Of a stretch of 43,539 nt of DNA, positions 1 through 6,802 are shown piece by piece. The stretch lies in assembly GCA_030523325.1 (NCBI GenBank), contig JAUNIS010000021.1, forward strand, positions 1-43,539, in the 5' to 3' direction. The notes beneath the pieces were generated by a model. It was given only the letters and a program-made list of their open reading frames with translations. It had not been told where the DNA came from and ran no database searches. The translations under genes were made by a program, and so were the position numbers. Numbering within the stretch: the stretch's first letter is position 1; every line of letters starts with the position of its first letter. The stretch is from Phascolarctobacterium sp. (GTDB taxonomy: Bacteria > Bacillota > Negativicutes > Acidaminococcales > Acidaminococcaceae).

Positions 1-7
1 AATTAAA

Positions 8-508
8 ATGAATGTAGATAATTTTAGAATAAGAAATGCTACACTTAGTGATATTGATACTTTGGCTAATGTAGAGGCACAATGTTTTCCCGTAAAGGAA
101 GCTGCAACCCGCGAAAGCATTGCTGAGCGCGTAAAGTTTTATCCTGAAGGTTTCTGGCTATTATTTGACGGTGAAAAGTTAATTAGCTTTGTTGATGGTT
201 TGGTAACAGATAATCCTAATTTAGAAGACATAATGTATGAACAAGCTGCAATGCATCAACCCAATGGCGCCTGGCAAATGATTTTTGGCGTAAATACTAT
301 TCCGGATTATAGAAAAAAAGGTTGCGCTGCTAAATTAATTAATGCGGTTATTGAAAATGCTCGTAAAAATAAACGTAAAGGAGTAGTATTGACCTGCAAA
401 GAAAAACTTCTTCATTACTACTCTCAATTTGGTTTTGTTAATGAAGGTATTTCAGATTCTACTCATGGTGATGTTCTTTGGTATCAGATGCGTTTGACAT
501 TTAAGTGA
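8..508 (+). CDS. GNAT-family N-acetyltransferase
   Basis: The 166-residue protein has the single-domain GNAT layout. The acetyl-CoA pyrophosphate-binding segment is visible as RKKGCA (about residues 102-107), a form of the R/Q-x-x-G-x-G/A motif, preceded by the beta strand MIFGVNTI and followed by an alpha helix. A late aromatic stretch (HYYSQFGFVNEG) matches the usual GNAT C-terminal 'Y-x-x-x-GF' element. It should transfer an acetyl group from acetyl-CoA to an amine, but the substrate cannot be read from the sequence. The start lies 7 bases into the window, so its ribosome-binding site is not visible; the N-terminus nonetheless looks complete because the family's first strand and helix are present. 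It is followed 55 bases later by a cupin gene. Confidence 0.85.
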   Translation: MNVDNFRIRNATLSDIDTLANVEAQCFPVKEAATRESIAERVKFYPEGFWLLFDGEKLISFVDGLVTDNPNLEDIMYEQAAMHQPNGAWQMIFGVNTIPDYRKKGCAAKLINAVIENARKNKRKGVVLTCKEKLLHYYSQFGFVNEGISDSTHGDVLWYQMRLTFK

Positions 509-562
509 TTATACATTTAATAGTAGATTGTAAAATTTCGAAATTGTTTTTAGGAGAACTTC

Positions 563-1045
563 ATGGAAAGCCTAATAAAAAATTTAATTTCCTGCTACAA
601 ATTGCAGCCTCATCCCGAGGGCGGATATTTTGCAGAAGTATATACAGCAGCTGATGAAAAGGACAACAGACCACTTGCCGGAAGTATTTATTTTTTACTG
701 AACCAAGAAGATATTTCTCATTTTCATAGCATTGACTGTGAGGAAATATGGTACTATCATCAAGGCTGTGGGCTCTCTATCAAACTCATAAATTCCTCAG
801 GTCAGCTCGTGACGAAAAAATTAGGAGTACATGCGCATTTAGGTGAGGCTCCTATGGTTATCATACCCAAGGGTTCGGTGTTTGCTGCTGAAAACCTCGA
901 CAAGGAAGGTTATACTCTTGTCAGTTGTGTAACTATCCCTAAATTTTTATATACAGGTTTTAAGTTGTTCACTTACGCAGAATTCGTTAGTCGCTTTCCT
1001 CAACTTCGAGATGTTGATAAAAAATATTTTATTGATAATATTTAG
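563..1045 (+). CDS. Cupin-fold protein of the DUF985 (cupin_5) family
   Basis: The 160-residue protein opens with the family signature LQPHPEGGYFAEVY (residues 14-27), followed by GSIYFLL and HFHSIDCEEIWYYHQG, which hold the His and Glu residues of a cupin barrel. This matches the DUF985 family of small single-domain cupins, whose members have been linked to sugar or sugar-nucleotide binding without a settled reaction. A ribosome-binding site (TAGGAGAA) lies just before the ATG. No catalytic assignment is made here. The fold call is firm and the biochemical role unknown. Confidence 0.8.
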   Translation: MESLIKNLISCYKLQPHPEGGYFAEVYTAADEKDNRPLAGSIYFLLNQEDISHFHSIDCEEIWYYHQGCGLSIKLINSSGQLVTKKLGVHAHLGEAPMVIIPKGSVFAAENLDKEGYTLVSCVTIPKFLYTGFKLFTYAEFVSRFPQLRDVDKKYFIDNI

Positions 1046-1147
1046 TTTGATGATACATAAGACACTTGAAGAAATAACTACAAATGATATAGAATCAAAA
1101 ATTAGATTTGTAAAATTAATTCTTTTGTTATAGAAAGTAGGTACTAA

Positions 1148-2416
1148 ATGATTAATTCTGGTTTCGCTCAATTAAAGGTTTGCGCTAAGACTTGTGAAAA
1201 TCTTGCAAAAATTGGTATCAAAAAACCTATGCCAGTGCAAGAGCAAGTAATCCCTGCACTTTTTGCTGGCAAGGATGTCATCGCGCGAGCTCAAACTGGT
1301 ACAGGTAAGACTTTGGCCTTTCTTGTGCCTATGGCCGAGAAAATTGATCCAACAAAAGCTTTCGTGCAAGCCCTTGTAATTACTCCTACTCGTGAGTTGG
1401 CAAGTCAAGTTGCTACTGAGATGAAAAAAATTCTTGGTGCTGATAGTTTAATTAAAGTTCTTGCTGTAACAGGCGGTCGCGATTACGAAGAACAAAAATA
1501 TAAACTCGAAGGCCGTAGTCACGTACTCATCGGTACACCTGGTCGTCTTTTAGATCATATTGCTAAAGGCAACACTAATCTTAACGCTGTTGACTATTTA
1601 GTTCTCGATGAAGTTGATGAAATGTTGGCGCAAGGCTTTACTGATGACGCTTTAAAATTAATCGCTCTGTGCAAAGAAAAACATCAAACAATGCTGTGCA
1701 GTGCGACTTTAAATGAAGAAGTTCGTAAGTTTGGCCGTAAATTAACAAAAAATTGTGCACTCATCGACATTAATCCTGACAAGGCAACTGTTGAAAAGAT
1801 TAATCAAATTTGCATCAAGACAACGGAAGAATACAAAAATAAAGCAGTTAAGTCTCTTATCGAACGATTGAATCCGTATCTTGCTATAGTTTTTTGTCAA
1901 AGTAAGGAAAGAACAAAAGAACTGGGTGATTGGTTAGGAACAGAAGGGTTGAACGTAGATGTTTTGCATGGGGATATGAGTCCTGCAAAGCGAAAGACAG
2001 TAATGAAAACCTTCCGCGATGCGAAGATTCAAGTACTTGTTGCCTCGGATATTGCTGCTCGGGGTCTTGACGTAGAGGGTGTAACTCACGTTATCAACTA
2101 TGATATTCCTCACGATGTTGATTGGTATGTTCATCGCATTGGTCGTACAGGACGCGCAGGCAATGATGGTGTGGCTATCACTTTATATACCCCTGACGAA
2201 TTCAAATGGCTGCGCAATATTGAAAAGAAGCTAGAAGTTTTAATGGAACGGCAAAGCCTGGAGGGCGACACCATTGCTCGTCGCGTGAATATGCAAGCTC
2301 CTGCTAAAAAGAAAGCTGCTCCTTCTCGCGGAAAAAATTCTGTTGCGAATAAACGCAAGGCTCCGAAGACTGGTTCTAACCGTCGTCAAGCTTCTAAGAA
2401 GGCGGCAAAAAAATGA
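1148..2416 (+). CDS. DEAD-box-family ATP-dependent RNA helicase (DEVD variant)
   Basis: The 422-residue protein carries the superfamily 2 RNA helicase motifs in order: Q motif around Q31, Walker A AQTGTGKT (48-55), PTRELASQ, TPGRL, the Walker B box DEVD (154-157), SAT and, in the second RecA lobe, HRIGRTGRAG (from H329). The C-terminal 50 or so residues are rich in Lys, Arg, Ala and Ser, a basic tail typical of helicases that bind structured RNA. It should unwind RNA duplexes at the cost of ATP, for example in ribosome assembly, cold adaptation or mRNA decay. The box reads DEVD instead of DEAD; the Asp and Glu needed for Mg-ATP are kept. The stop overlaps the start of the deformylase gene by 4 bases, implying coupled translation. 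CshA-like or DbpA-like identity is not decided. Confidence 0.93.
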   Translation: MINSGFAQLKVCAKTCENLAKIGIKKPMPVQEQVIPALFAGKDVIARAQTGTGKTLAFLVPMAEKIDPTKAFVQALVITPTRELASQVATEMKKILGADSLIKVLAVTGGRDYEEQKYKLEGRSHVLIGTPGRLLDHIAKGNTNLNAVDYLVLDEVDEMLAQGFTDDALKLIALCKEKHQTMLCSATLNEEVRKFGRKLTKNCALIDINPDKATVEKINQICIKTTEEYKNKAVKSLIERLNPYLAIVFCQSKERTKELGDWLGTEGLNVDVLHGDMSPAKRKTVMKTFRDAKIQVLVASDIAARGLDVEGVTHVINYDIPHDVDWYVHRIGRTGRAGNDGVAITLYTPDEFKWLRNIEKKLEVLMERQSLEGDTIARRVNMQAPAKKKAAPSRGKNSVANKRKAPKTGSNRRQASKKAAKK

Positions 2417-2823
2417 TTCGAGCAATTATGAAGGATGTCATCTTCCTCTCACAAAAGGCAGAGCCTGCGACCAAAAAGGATCGTACTATCGGTCAAGACA
2501 TGCTTGATACCCTTACTGCTCATGCTGATGAATGCGTGGGTATGGCTGCAAATATGATTGGGGAAAACAAAGCCATCATCGTCTGTACACTTGGTAATCG
2601 TAACATACTTATGTATAATCCAGTTATTATTCGCAAAACTCAACCCTTTGAAACTGAAGAGGGCTGCTTATCCTTAACCGGACTGCGCAGCTGTACTCGT
2701 TATAAGGAAATAGAAGTCGTTTATTATGACGAAGGCTTTCGCAAGAAGAAAGAGAAGTTTTCCGGCTGGGATGCGCAAATCATTCAACATGAGTGTGACC
2801 ATTTGGCTGGTATTATTATTTAA
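2413..2823 (+). CDS. def: Peptide deformylase, short variant form
   Basis: Peptide deformylase removes the formyl group from the starting methionine of new proteins. Two of three signature motifs are intact: EEGCLS, whose Cys binds the metal, and QHECDH (HExxH), which supplies two metal-binding His and the catalytic Glu. The first motif, normally G-x-G-x-A-A-x-Q, reads VGMAANMI, so the conserved Gln is a Met. At 136 residues the protein is shorter than E. coli Def and ends soon after HExxH, lacking the C-terminal helix. The start ATG sits in the ATGA overlap with the helicase stop; a second in-frame Met is at residue 6. It may be a working deformylase of a diverged class or a paralogue with altered activity. 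Confidence 0.85.
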   Translation: MIRAIMKDVIFLSQKAEPATKKDRTIGQDMLDTLTAHADECVGMAANMIGENKAIIVCTLGNRNILMYNPVIIRKTQPFETEEGCLSLTGLRSCTRYKEIEVVYYDEGFRKKKEKFSGWDAQIIQHECDHLAGIII

Positions 2824-2858
2824 GCATTAACGCTTCGTAAAACTTTACAAACTTTAAA

Positions 2859-2897
2859 CCCCTGCTGTCACAGATGAAATGATCGCAGGGGTTTTGT
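2859..2897 (+). terminator. Rho-independent terminator after def
   Basis: CCCCTGC (2859-2865) pairs perfectly with GCAGGGG (2885-2891), and the stem is followed by TTTTGTTT. It ends the helicase-def transcript and separates it from the clp operon. Confidence 0.85.
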
Positions 2898-2930
2898 TTA
2901 TAATGGTTTAGAAGATAAGCTTTATCCAAT

Positions 2931-3043
2931 CTGTAGATTATAAATTGAACTTCAGATGCAAATTCAAACTGCAGATTATAAATCGTTCTGCAGATTGTGA
3001 ATCAAACTGCAGATGCAAATTCAATTTGCAGATTATATTCAAA
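2931..3043 (+). repeat. Six tandem 19-bp direct repeats
   Basis: Six head-to-tail units begin at 2931, 2950, 2969, 2988, 3007 and 3026. Five are exactly 19 bp and the last is 18 bp; a partial seventh (CTTCAGG) starts at 3044. The shared core is CTGCAGATTATAAATTCAA, with CTGCAGAT best kept and an alternating TTATAAAT or TGCAAATT middle. The period is not a multiple of three and no gene spans the stretch, so this is not a protein repeat. It lies between the def terminator and the clpS promoter. The spacers are far too short for a CRISPR array. Function unknown; protein-binding sites or a slippage-derived array are both possible. Confidence 0.85.
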
Positions 3044-3062
3044 CTTCAGGCGTTTTAATTAG

Positions 3063-3094
3063 CGAAGCATAAATTGATTTAAAAATTTACTTCG
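3063..3094. other. Imperfect inverted repeat between the 19-bp array and the clpS promoter
   Basis: CGAAG-CA-TAAATT (3063-3075) faces AATTTA-CTTCG (3084-3094): eleven pairs with a two-base bulge and an 8-base loop. No T-run follows, so it is not a terminator. It could be an operator for the clp operon or a structure at the end of the repeat array. Confidence 0.45.
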
Positions 3095-3119
3095 TACTAG
3101 GATTAATCTACATTGTGGT

Positions 3120-3149
3120 ACTTTTTTCGTAAAATAAATCTGTTATAAT
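3120..3149 (+). promoter_or_regulatory. Likely sigma-70-type promoter of clpS-clpA-aat
   Basis: A perfect -10 box TATAAT (3144-3149) lies 36 bases before the clpS ATG. The -35 region is a weak T-rich match (ACTTTT at 3120-3125, 18-base spacing). An AAGGAG ribosome-binding site follows at 3171-3176. Confidence 0.6.
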
Positions 3150-3184
3150 AGTAGCTATAGAATTTTTAAGAAGGAGTTTTACAT

Positions 3185-3484
3185 ATGAGTACGCAAACTG
3201 GAACAAAAGAACGGACAAAAACTAGAGTAGAAGAACCGAAGCAATTTAATGTGCTGATGTATAATGACGACTTTACGACCATGGATTTCGTTGTGAGAAT
3301 TTTAATCGATATTTTTCATAAGGACGATGTGTCTGCCCAAGCAATTATGCTGGGCGTACATCAAAACGGCAAGGCTGTTGTTGGTAAATATCCCTATGAT
3401 ATTGCTATCAGCCGTGTGGACAAAGCCTTGTCCCGTGCAAAGGCTGCAGGCTTTCCCTTTAGGATGAGTGTGGAGGAGGCATAA
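3185..3484 (+). CDS. clpS: ATP-dependent Clp protease adaptor ClpS
   Basis: ClpS recognises proteins with bulky N-terminal residues (Leu, Phe, Tyr, Trp) and hands them to ClpA for degradation by ClpP. The 99-residue protein has the diagnostic core: FNVLMYNDDFTTMDFVV, which contains the N-D-x-T-x-M-x-F-V signature that forms the N-degron pocket, followed by the second half IMLGVHQNGKAVVGKYPYD. The first 25 or so residues are charged and probably form the flexible N-terminal extension that enters the ClpA pore. A good AAGGAG site lies 8 bases upstream of the ATG. The clpA start comes one base after the clpS stop. Together with aat downstream, the three genes form one N-degron unit. Confidence 0.97.
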   Translation: MSTQTGTKERTKTRVEEPKQFNVLMYNDDFTTMDFVVRILIDIFHKDDVSAQAIMLGVHQNGKAVVGKYPYDIAISRVDKALSRAKAAGFPFRMSVEEA

Positions 3485-3485
3485 G

Positions 3486-5726
3486 ATGGATCTTTGTCGT
3501 GCTTTGTTAATGTTTTTTCAAGATGCTTTGGATTACGCAAGGTCCAATCGTTTAGAATTTATTACGCCAGAATTAATTTTAATGATGATGGCCACCATGA
3601 ATCCTTTTAGTAGTGCCTTTGAAGATGCAGGCGGGGATCCATCAAAACTCGAACAAGAACTGCAGAATTATATTCTGCAAAATGTGGAGCAATTAGATAA
3701 TGTAGAGCCGGATTATCAACCGGACTTATCCATGGGTACTAAAGAAATTTTGCGTCTTTCTAGTCTCAATGCTCACACAAGCGGTGCTAGTGAAATTTTT
3801 GTGCGTCACTTGATTAATGCTTACTGGAAATTGTCTAATAGCTACGCTGTTTATTTTATGGAAAAACAAAACGTTGATAAGACGGAGCTCTTGCAATATT
3901 TGGCTGATTACGAAGAGGAAGAAAAAGATGACGAGATGCTGGAGTACGAAAGCTTAGGCTTTGGTCCTGAGGATGAGGAAGAAGGCAATGCTTTGTTTAT
4001 GTATGCGCCCTGTCTAAATGAAACCTTGAAGGACGTTAATCCGTTAATTGGCAGAGAGAAGGAGCTAGAACGCACTATCCAAATTCTTTGTCGCAAGGAT
4101 AAAAATAATCCTTTGCATATTGGTGAAGCGGGGGTTGGTAAAACAGCCATCACTTATGGGCTCGTAGAACTTTTAAAGAAGAATAAGGTGCCCGAACCAC
4201 TTAAGGGCGCGAAGGTATTTGCCCTCGATCTTGGCGCTATGCTTGCAGGCTCTCAATACAGGGGCGAATTTGAAAAACGCTTGAAAAAAGTTTTAGCAGC
4301 TTTAAGCATGGAAGCAAAGCCCATCGTTTACATCGATGAGATTCATAATCTGTGCGGGGCAGGTGCAACTGGCGAGAGCTCTTTAGATGCATCCAATATT
4401 CTGAAGCCCTACATCGCGGCCGGTGCCATTCGTTTTATTGGCGCCACCACCTACGAAGAATATAAAAAACATTTCGAAAAGAATAAAAGTCTCGTGCGCA
4501 GGTTCCAAAATGTGGAGGTTAAAGAACCTAGCCAGGAAGAAGCTGTTGCTATCCTAAACGGCTTGAAGTCTCACTATGAAAAATTTCACGGTGTCAAATT
4601 TAAAAAGGACGTTATTGAGTACGCAGTGGAAATGAGTGCAAGACTCATCCGTGAACGCTTCTTGCCAGATAAAGCCATTGATTTGCTTGATGAGGCTGGC
4701 GCATATCGGAAATTGCATCCTACAGATAAAAAAGTGCAGACTGTGGATAAGGAGGTAATCAATACCATCCTTACGAGTATCTGCAGAGTCCCCGTGGAGA
4801 CAATTAGCGCTCAGGATATGACTGGACTTGCTACCTTAGAAGAACGCTTGAAGGGAAAGGTTTTTGGACAAGACGAAGCCATCCTGCAAGTTGTCAATGC
4901 GGTTAAATTTTCTAAAGCAGGACTTTCTGAAGCAAATAAACCCTTGGCAAGCTTGCTCTTTGTTGGTCCAACCGGTGTGGGCAAGACGGAAGTTGCCAAA
5001 ACTCTTGCGGATGAACTGGGAAGTAAATTAATTCGCTTCGATATGAGTGAATACGGTGAAAAGCATGCTGTTGCTAAACTCATAGGTGCCCCTGCAGGAT
5101 ATGTTGGCTACGAAGAGGGCGGGCTTTTAACAGAAACCATCCGCAACAATCCTTCTTCCGTCTTACTCTTAGACGAAATCGAAAAAGCTCATCCCGATAT
5201 TTACAATATTTTGCTCCAGGTTATGGATTACGCAACTCTTACAGATAACCAAGGACGCAAGGCAGATTTTCGCAATGTCATCCTTATTATGACGTCCAAT
5301 GCAGGTGCAAGTCGTCTCGGTAAGAGTGGTATTGGTTTTGCGAGTGAGGCTATGAATAACAGTGTCATCAAAGAAGAAATCAACCGCGTGTTCCAACCTG
5401 AGTTCAGGAATCGTTTGAACAAGGTTGTTGTCTTCAATAGTATGAGTGATGATATGGCTCAGCTCATCGTCAACAAAAAACTTGGCGAATTAGCCGCGCA
5501 GCTAGAAACTAAAAATGTTTTCTTCACCTCGGATGAAGCAGCTGAAGTTTTAGTAAAAACTAAAGGTATTAGCGCAGAATTTGGTGCAAGGGAAGTGGAC
5601 CGTGTCATTCGTAATGAAATAAAACCTTTATTTGTTGATGAGCTTTTATTCGGTAAACTGAAAAAAGGTGGCAAGCTGCTTCTTAAGGTTGAAGCTAATA
5701 AATTTGCCATTAGCATTGAAAAATAG
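3486..5726 (+). CDS. clpA: ATP-dependent Clp protease ATP-binding subunit ClpA
   Basis: A hexameric AAA+ unfoldase that feeds substrates to ClpP. The 746-residue reading has an N-terminal Clp_N domain (about 1-140), an acidic linker, AAA-1 with Walker A GEAGVGKT (213-220) and Walker B YIDEIH (D284, E285), AAA-2 with Walker A GPTGVGKT (from G494) and LLLDEIEKAH, and a ClpB D2-small-type C-terminus. There is no long coiled-coil middle domain, which argues for ClpA over ClpB or ClpC, and the length is close to E. coli ClpA. I chose the ATG at 3486 because GGAGGAGG (3472-3479) precedes it properly; an upstream ATG at 3468 would overlap clpS and lacks a good site. clpP is not in this window. Confidence 0.96.
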   Translation: MDLCRALLMFFQDALDYARSNRLEFITPELILMMMATMNPFSSAFEDAGGDPSKLEQELQNYILQNVEQLDNVEPDYQPDLSMGTKEILRLSSLNAHTSGASEIFVRHLINAYWKLSNSYAVYFMEKQNVDKTELLQYLADYEEEEKDDEMLEYESLGFGPEDEEEGNALFMYAPCLNETLKDVNPLIGREKELERTIQILCRKDKNNPLHIGEAGVGKTAITYGLVELLKKNKVPEPLKGAKVFALDLGAMLAGSQYRGEFEKRLKKVLAALSMEAKPIVYIDEIHNLCGAGATGESSLDASNILKPYIAAGAIRFIGATTYEEYKKHFEKNKSLVRRFQNVEVKEPSQEEAVAILNGLKSHYEKFHGVKFKKDVIEYAVEMSARLIRERFLPDKAIDLLDEAGAYRKLHPTDKKVQTVDKEVINTILTSICRVPVETISAQDMTGLATLEERLKGKVFGQDEAILQVVNAVKFSKAGLSEANKPLASLLFVGPTGVGKTEVAKTLADELGSKLIRFDMSEYGEKHAVAKLIGAPAGYVGYEEGGLLTETIRNNPSSVLLLDEIEKAHPDIYNILLQVMDYATLTDNQGRKADFRNVILIMTSNAGASRLGKSGIGFASEAMNNSVIKEEINRVFQPEFRNRLNKVVVFNSMSDDMAQLIVNKKLGELAAQLETKNVFFTSDEAAEVLVKTKGISAEFGAREVDRVIRNEIKPLFVDELLFGKLKKGGKLLLKVEANKFAISIEK

Positions 5727-5741
5727 TTTGGAAGGATAAAG

Positions 5742-6395
5742 ATGCCGATTTTTAGATTAGATGACGAAAACATTGCTTTTCCTGATCCAAGACTTGCTGA
5801 AGAGGACGGACTCCTAGCTGTAGGCGGCGATTTATCTGTTGATAGACTTGTGCTTGCCTATAGCAATGGTATTTTTCCTTGGTTTAATGCGGGCGAGCCC
5901 GTCCTATGGTGGTGTCCCCGAGAAAGATTTATCATAAAACCTCAAGATATTCACGTTTCTAAGTCCATGCTTAAATTTTTTCGTAAACACGACACCTGCA
6001 TCCAGTTAGACCGGGACTTTCAAGATACCATGCATAGATGCAGAACGAAGAGAGAATTCGCTGAAGGAACTTGGATCAATGATGATATGGAGGCTGCTTA
6101 TTACAATCTTTATTTGAACGGCTTTGCTCACAGTGTGGAGGCTTATGTGGATGGCGAGCTTGCAGGTGGTCTCTACGGAGTATGCTTGGGACGTTCATTC
6201 TTTGGAGAAAGCATGTTTTCTGACAAGCCCAATGGTTCTAAGATAGCTCTCATTCTTCTGGCTGAACTGCTGGAAGAAAATCATTTTCTCATGATTGACT
6301 GTCAGTTTCATACGCCTCATCTTGAAAGCATGGGCGGAATTTCCGTAAGCTATGACGAGTATTGTTTACTCTTACAACAAGGCTTCGATTTTTAA
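5742..6395 (+). CDS. aat: Leucyl/phenylalanyl-tRNA-protein transferase
   Basis: Aat attaches Leu or Phe from aminoacyl-tRNA to the N-terminus of proteins that begin with Arg or Lys, creating the destabilising residue that ClpS reads. The 217-residue protein shows the family hallmarks: AVGGDLSVDRL, AYSNGIFPWF, WWCPRERF, EGTWINDDM, SVEAYVDGELAGGLYG, RSFFGESMFS and the late IDCQFHTPHLESMGG. Length and motif order match the full family. It follows clpA by 15 bases with GGAAGG as the ribosome-binding site, so the enzyme that makes the signal, the adaptor that reads it and the unfoldase are cotranscribed. No terminator is evident after it. Confidence 0.97.
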   Translation: MPIFRLDDENIAFPDPRLAEEDGLLAVGGDLSVDRLVLAYSNGIFPWFNAGEPVLWWCPRERFIIKPQDIHVSKSMLKFFRKHDTCIQLDRDFQDTMHRCRTKREFAEGTWINDDMEAAYYNLYLNGFAHSVEAYVDGELAGGLYGVCLGRSFFGESMFSDKPNGSKIALILLAELLEENHFLMIDCQFHTPHLESMGGISVSYDEYCLLLQQGFDF

Positions 6396-6538
6396 ACATC
6401 CGGGTTTGATGATTAATAAAGTAAATTAAATTTTCAATAAATAAATTGTATACATCTCGAAAGACTTGCAGATAAATAGTGTAGGTGTTAGAATTAGTAC
6501 AATATTTATTTAAAAATATTTTCTTTGGGGGTTTAATC

Positions 6539-6790
6539 ATGAAGGAAAGAATTCAAGAATATGTTGATAATTATGCTAAATCCATGGCTAAAGGCTATGC
6601 TGAAGCATATAACATTTTCAACGATGAGGATTATGATGTCGTGTACAAACGTGGTTACGAATTGGCTCTCGTAAAAGTTTCTCGCGAAATCGCTACTCAA
6701 AAATACCAAAATAGAGAACTCAATAAGCAACAAATCATTGAATGCTTTCCTGCCTTAGGTGTTGATGAAATCGATGAGATTTGCATGTAA
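6539..6790 (+). CDS. Small hypothetical protein
   Basis: An 83-residue protein that I do not recognise. It begins MKERIQEYVDNYAKSMAKGY, is mostly helical in character, rich in Tyr, Lys and Glu, and has no membrane segment, signal peptide or Cys pair. The second half (QIIECFPALGVDEIDEI) resembles the short helical modules in proteins annotated as putative transposase or Rpn-family accessory domains, but this is too weak to use. The start at 6539 is preferred because GGGGG (6527-6531) sits 7 bases upstream; the reading frame is open for another 18 codons 5' from non-ATG starts. The phosphatase gene follows 12 bases later and may be cotranscribed. Confidence 0.6.
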   Translation: MKERIQEYVDNYAKSMAKGYAEAYNIFNDEDYDVVYKRGYELALVKVSREIATQKYQNRELNKQQIIECFPALGVDEIDEICM

Positions 6791-6802
6791 ATTTTAATTA
6801 GC

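Noticed and set aside
2931..3043. CRISPR array
   Set aside because: The units are 19 bp and touch each other with no unique spacers, and there are no cas genes in the window.
6447..6455. TGTATACAT as an operator shared with 35650-35658
   Set aside because: A short palindrome occurring twice in 43 kb of AT-rich DNA is expected by chance.
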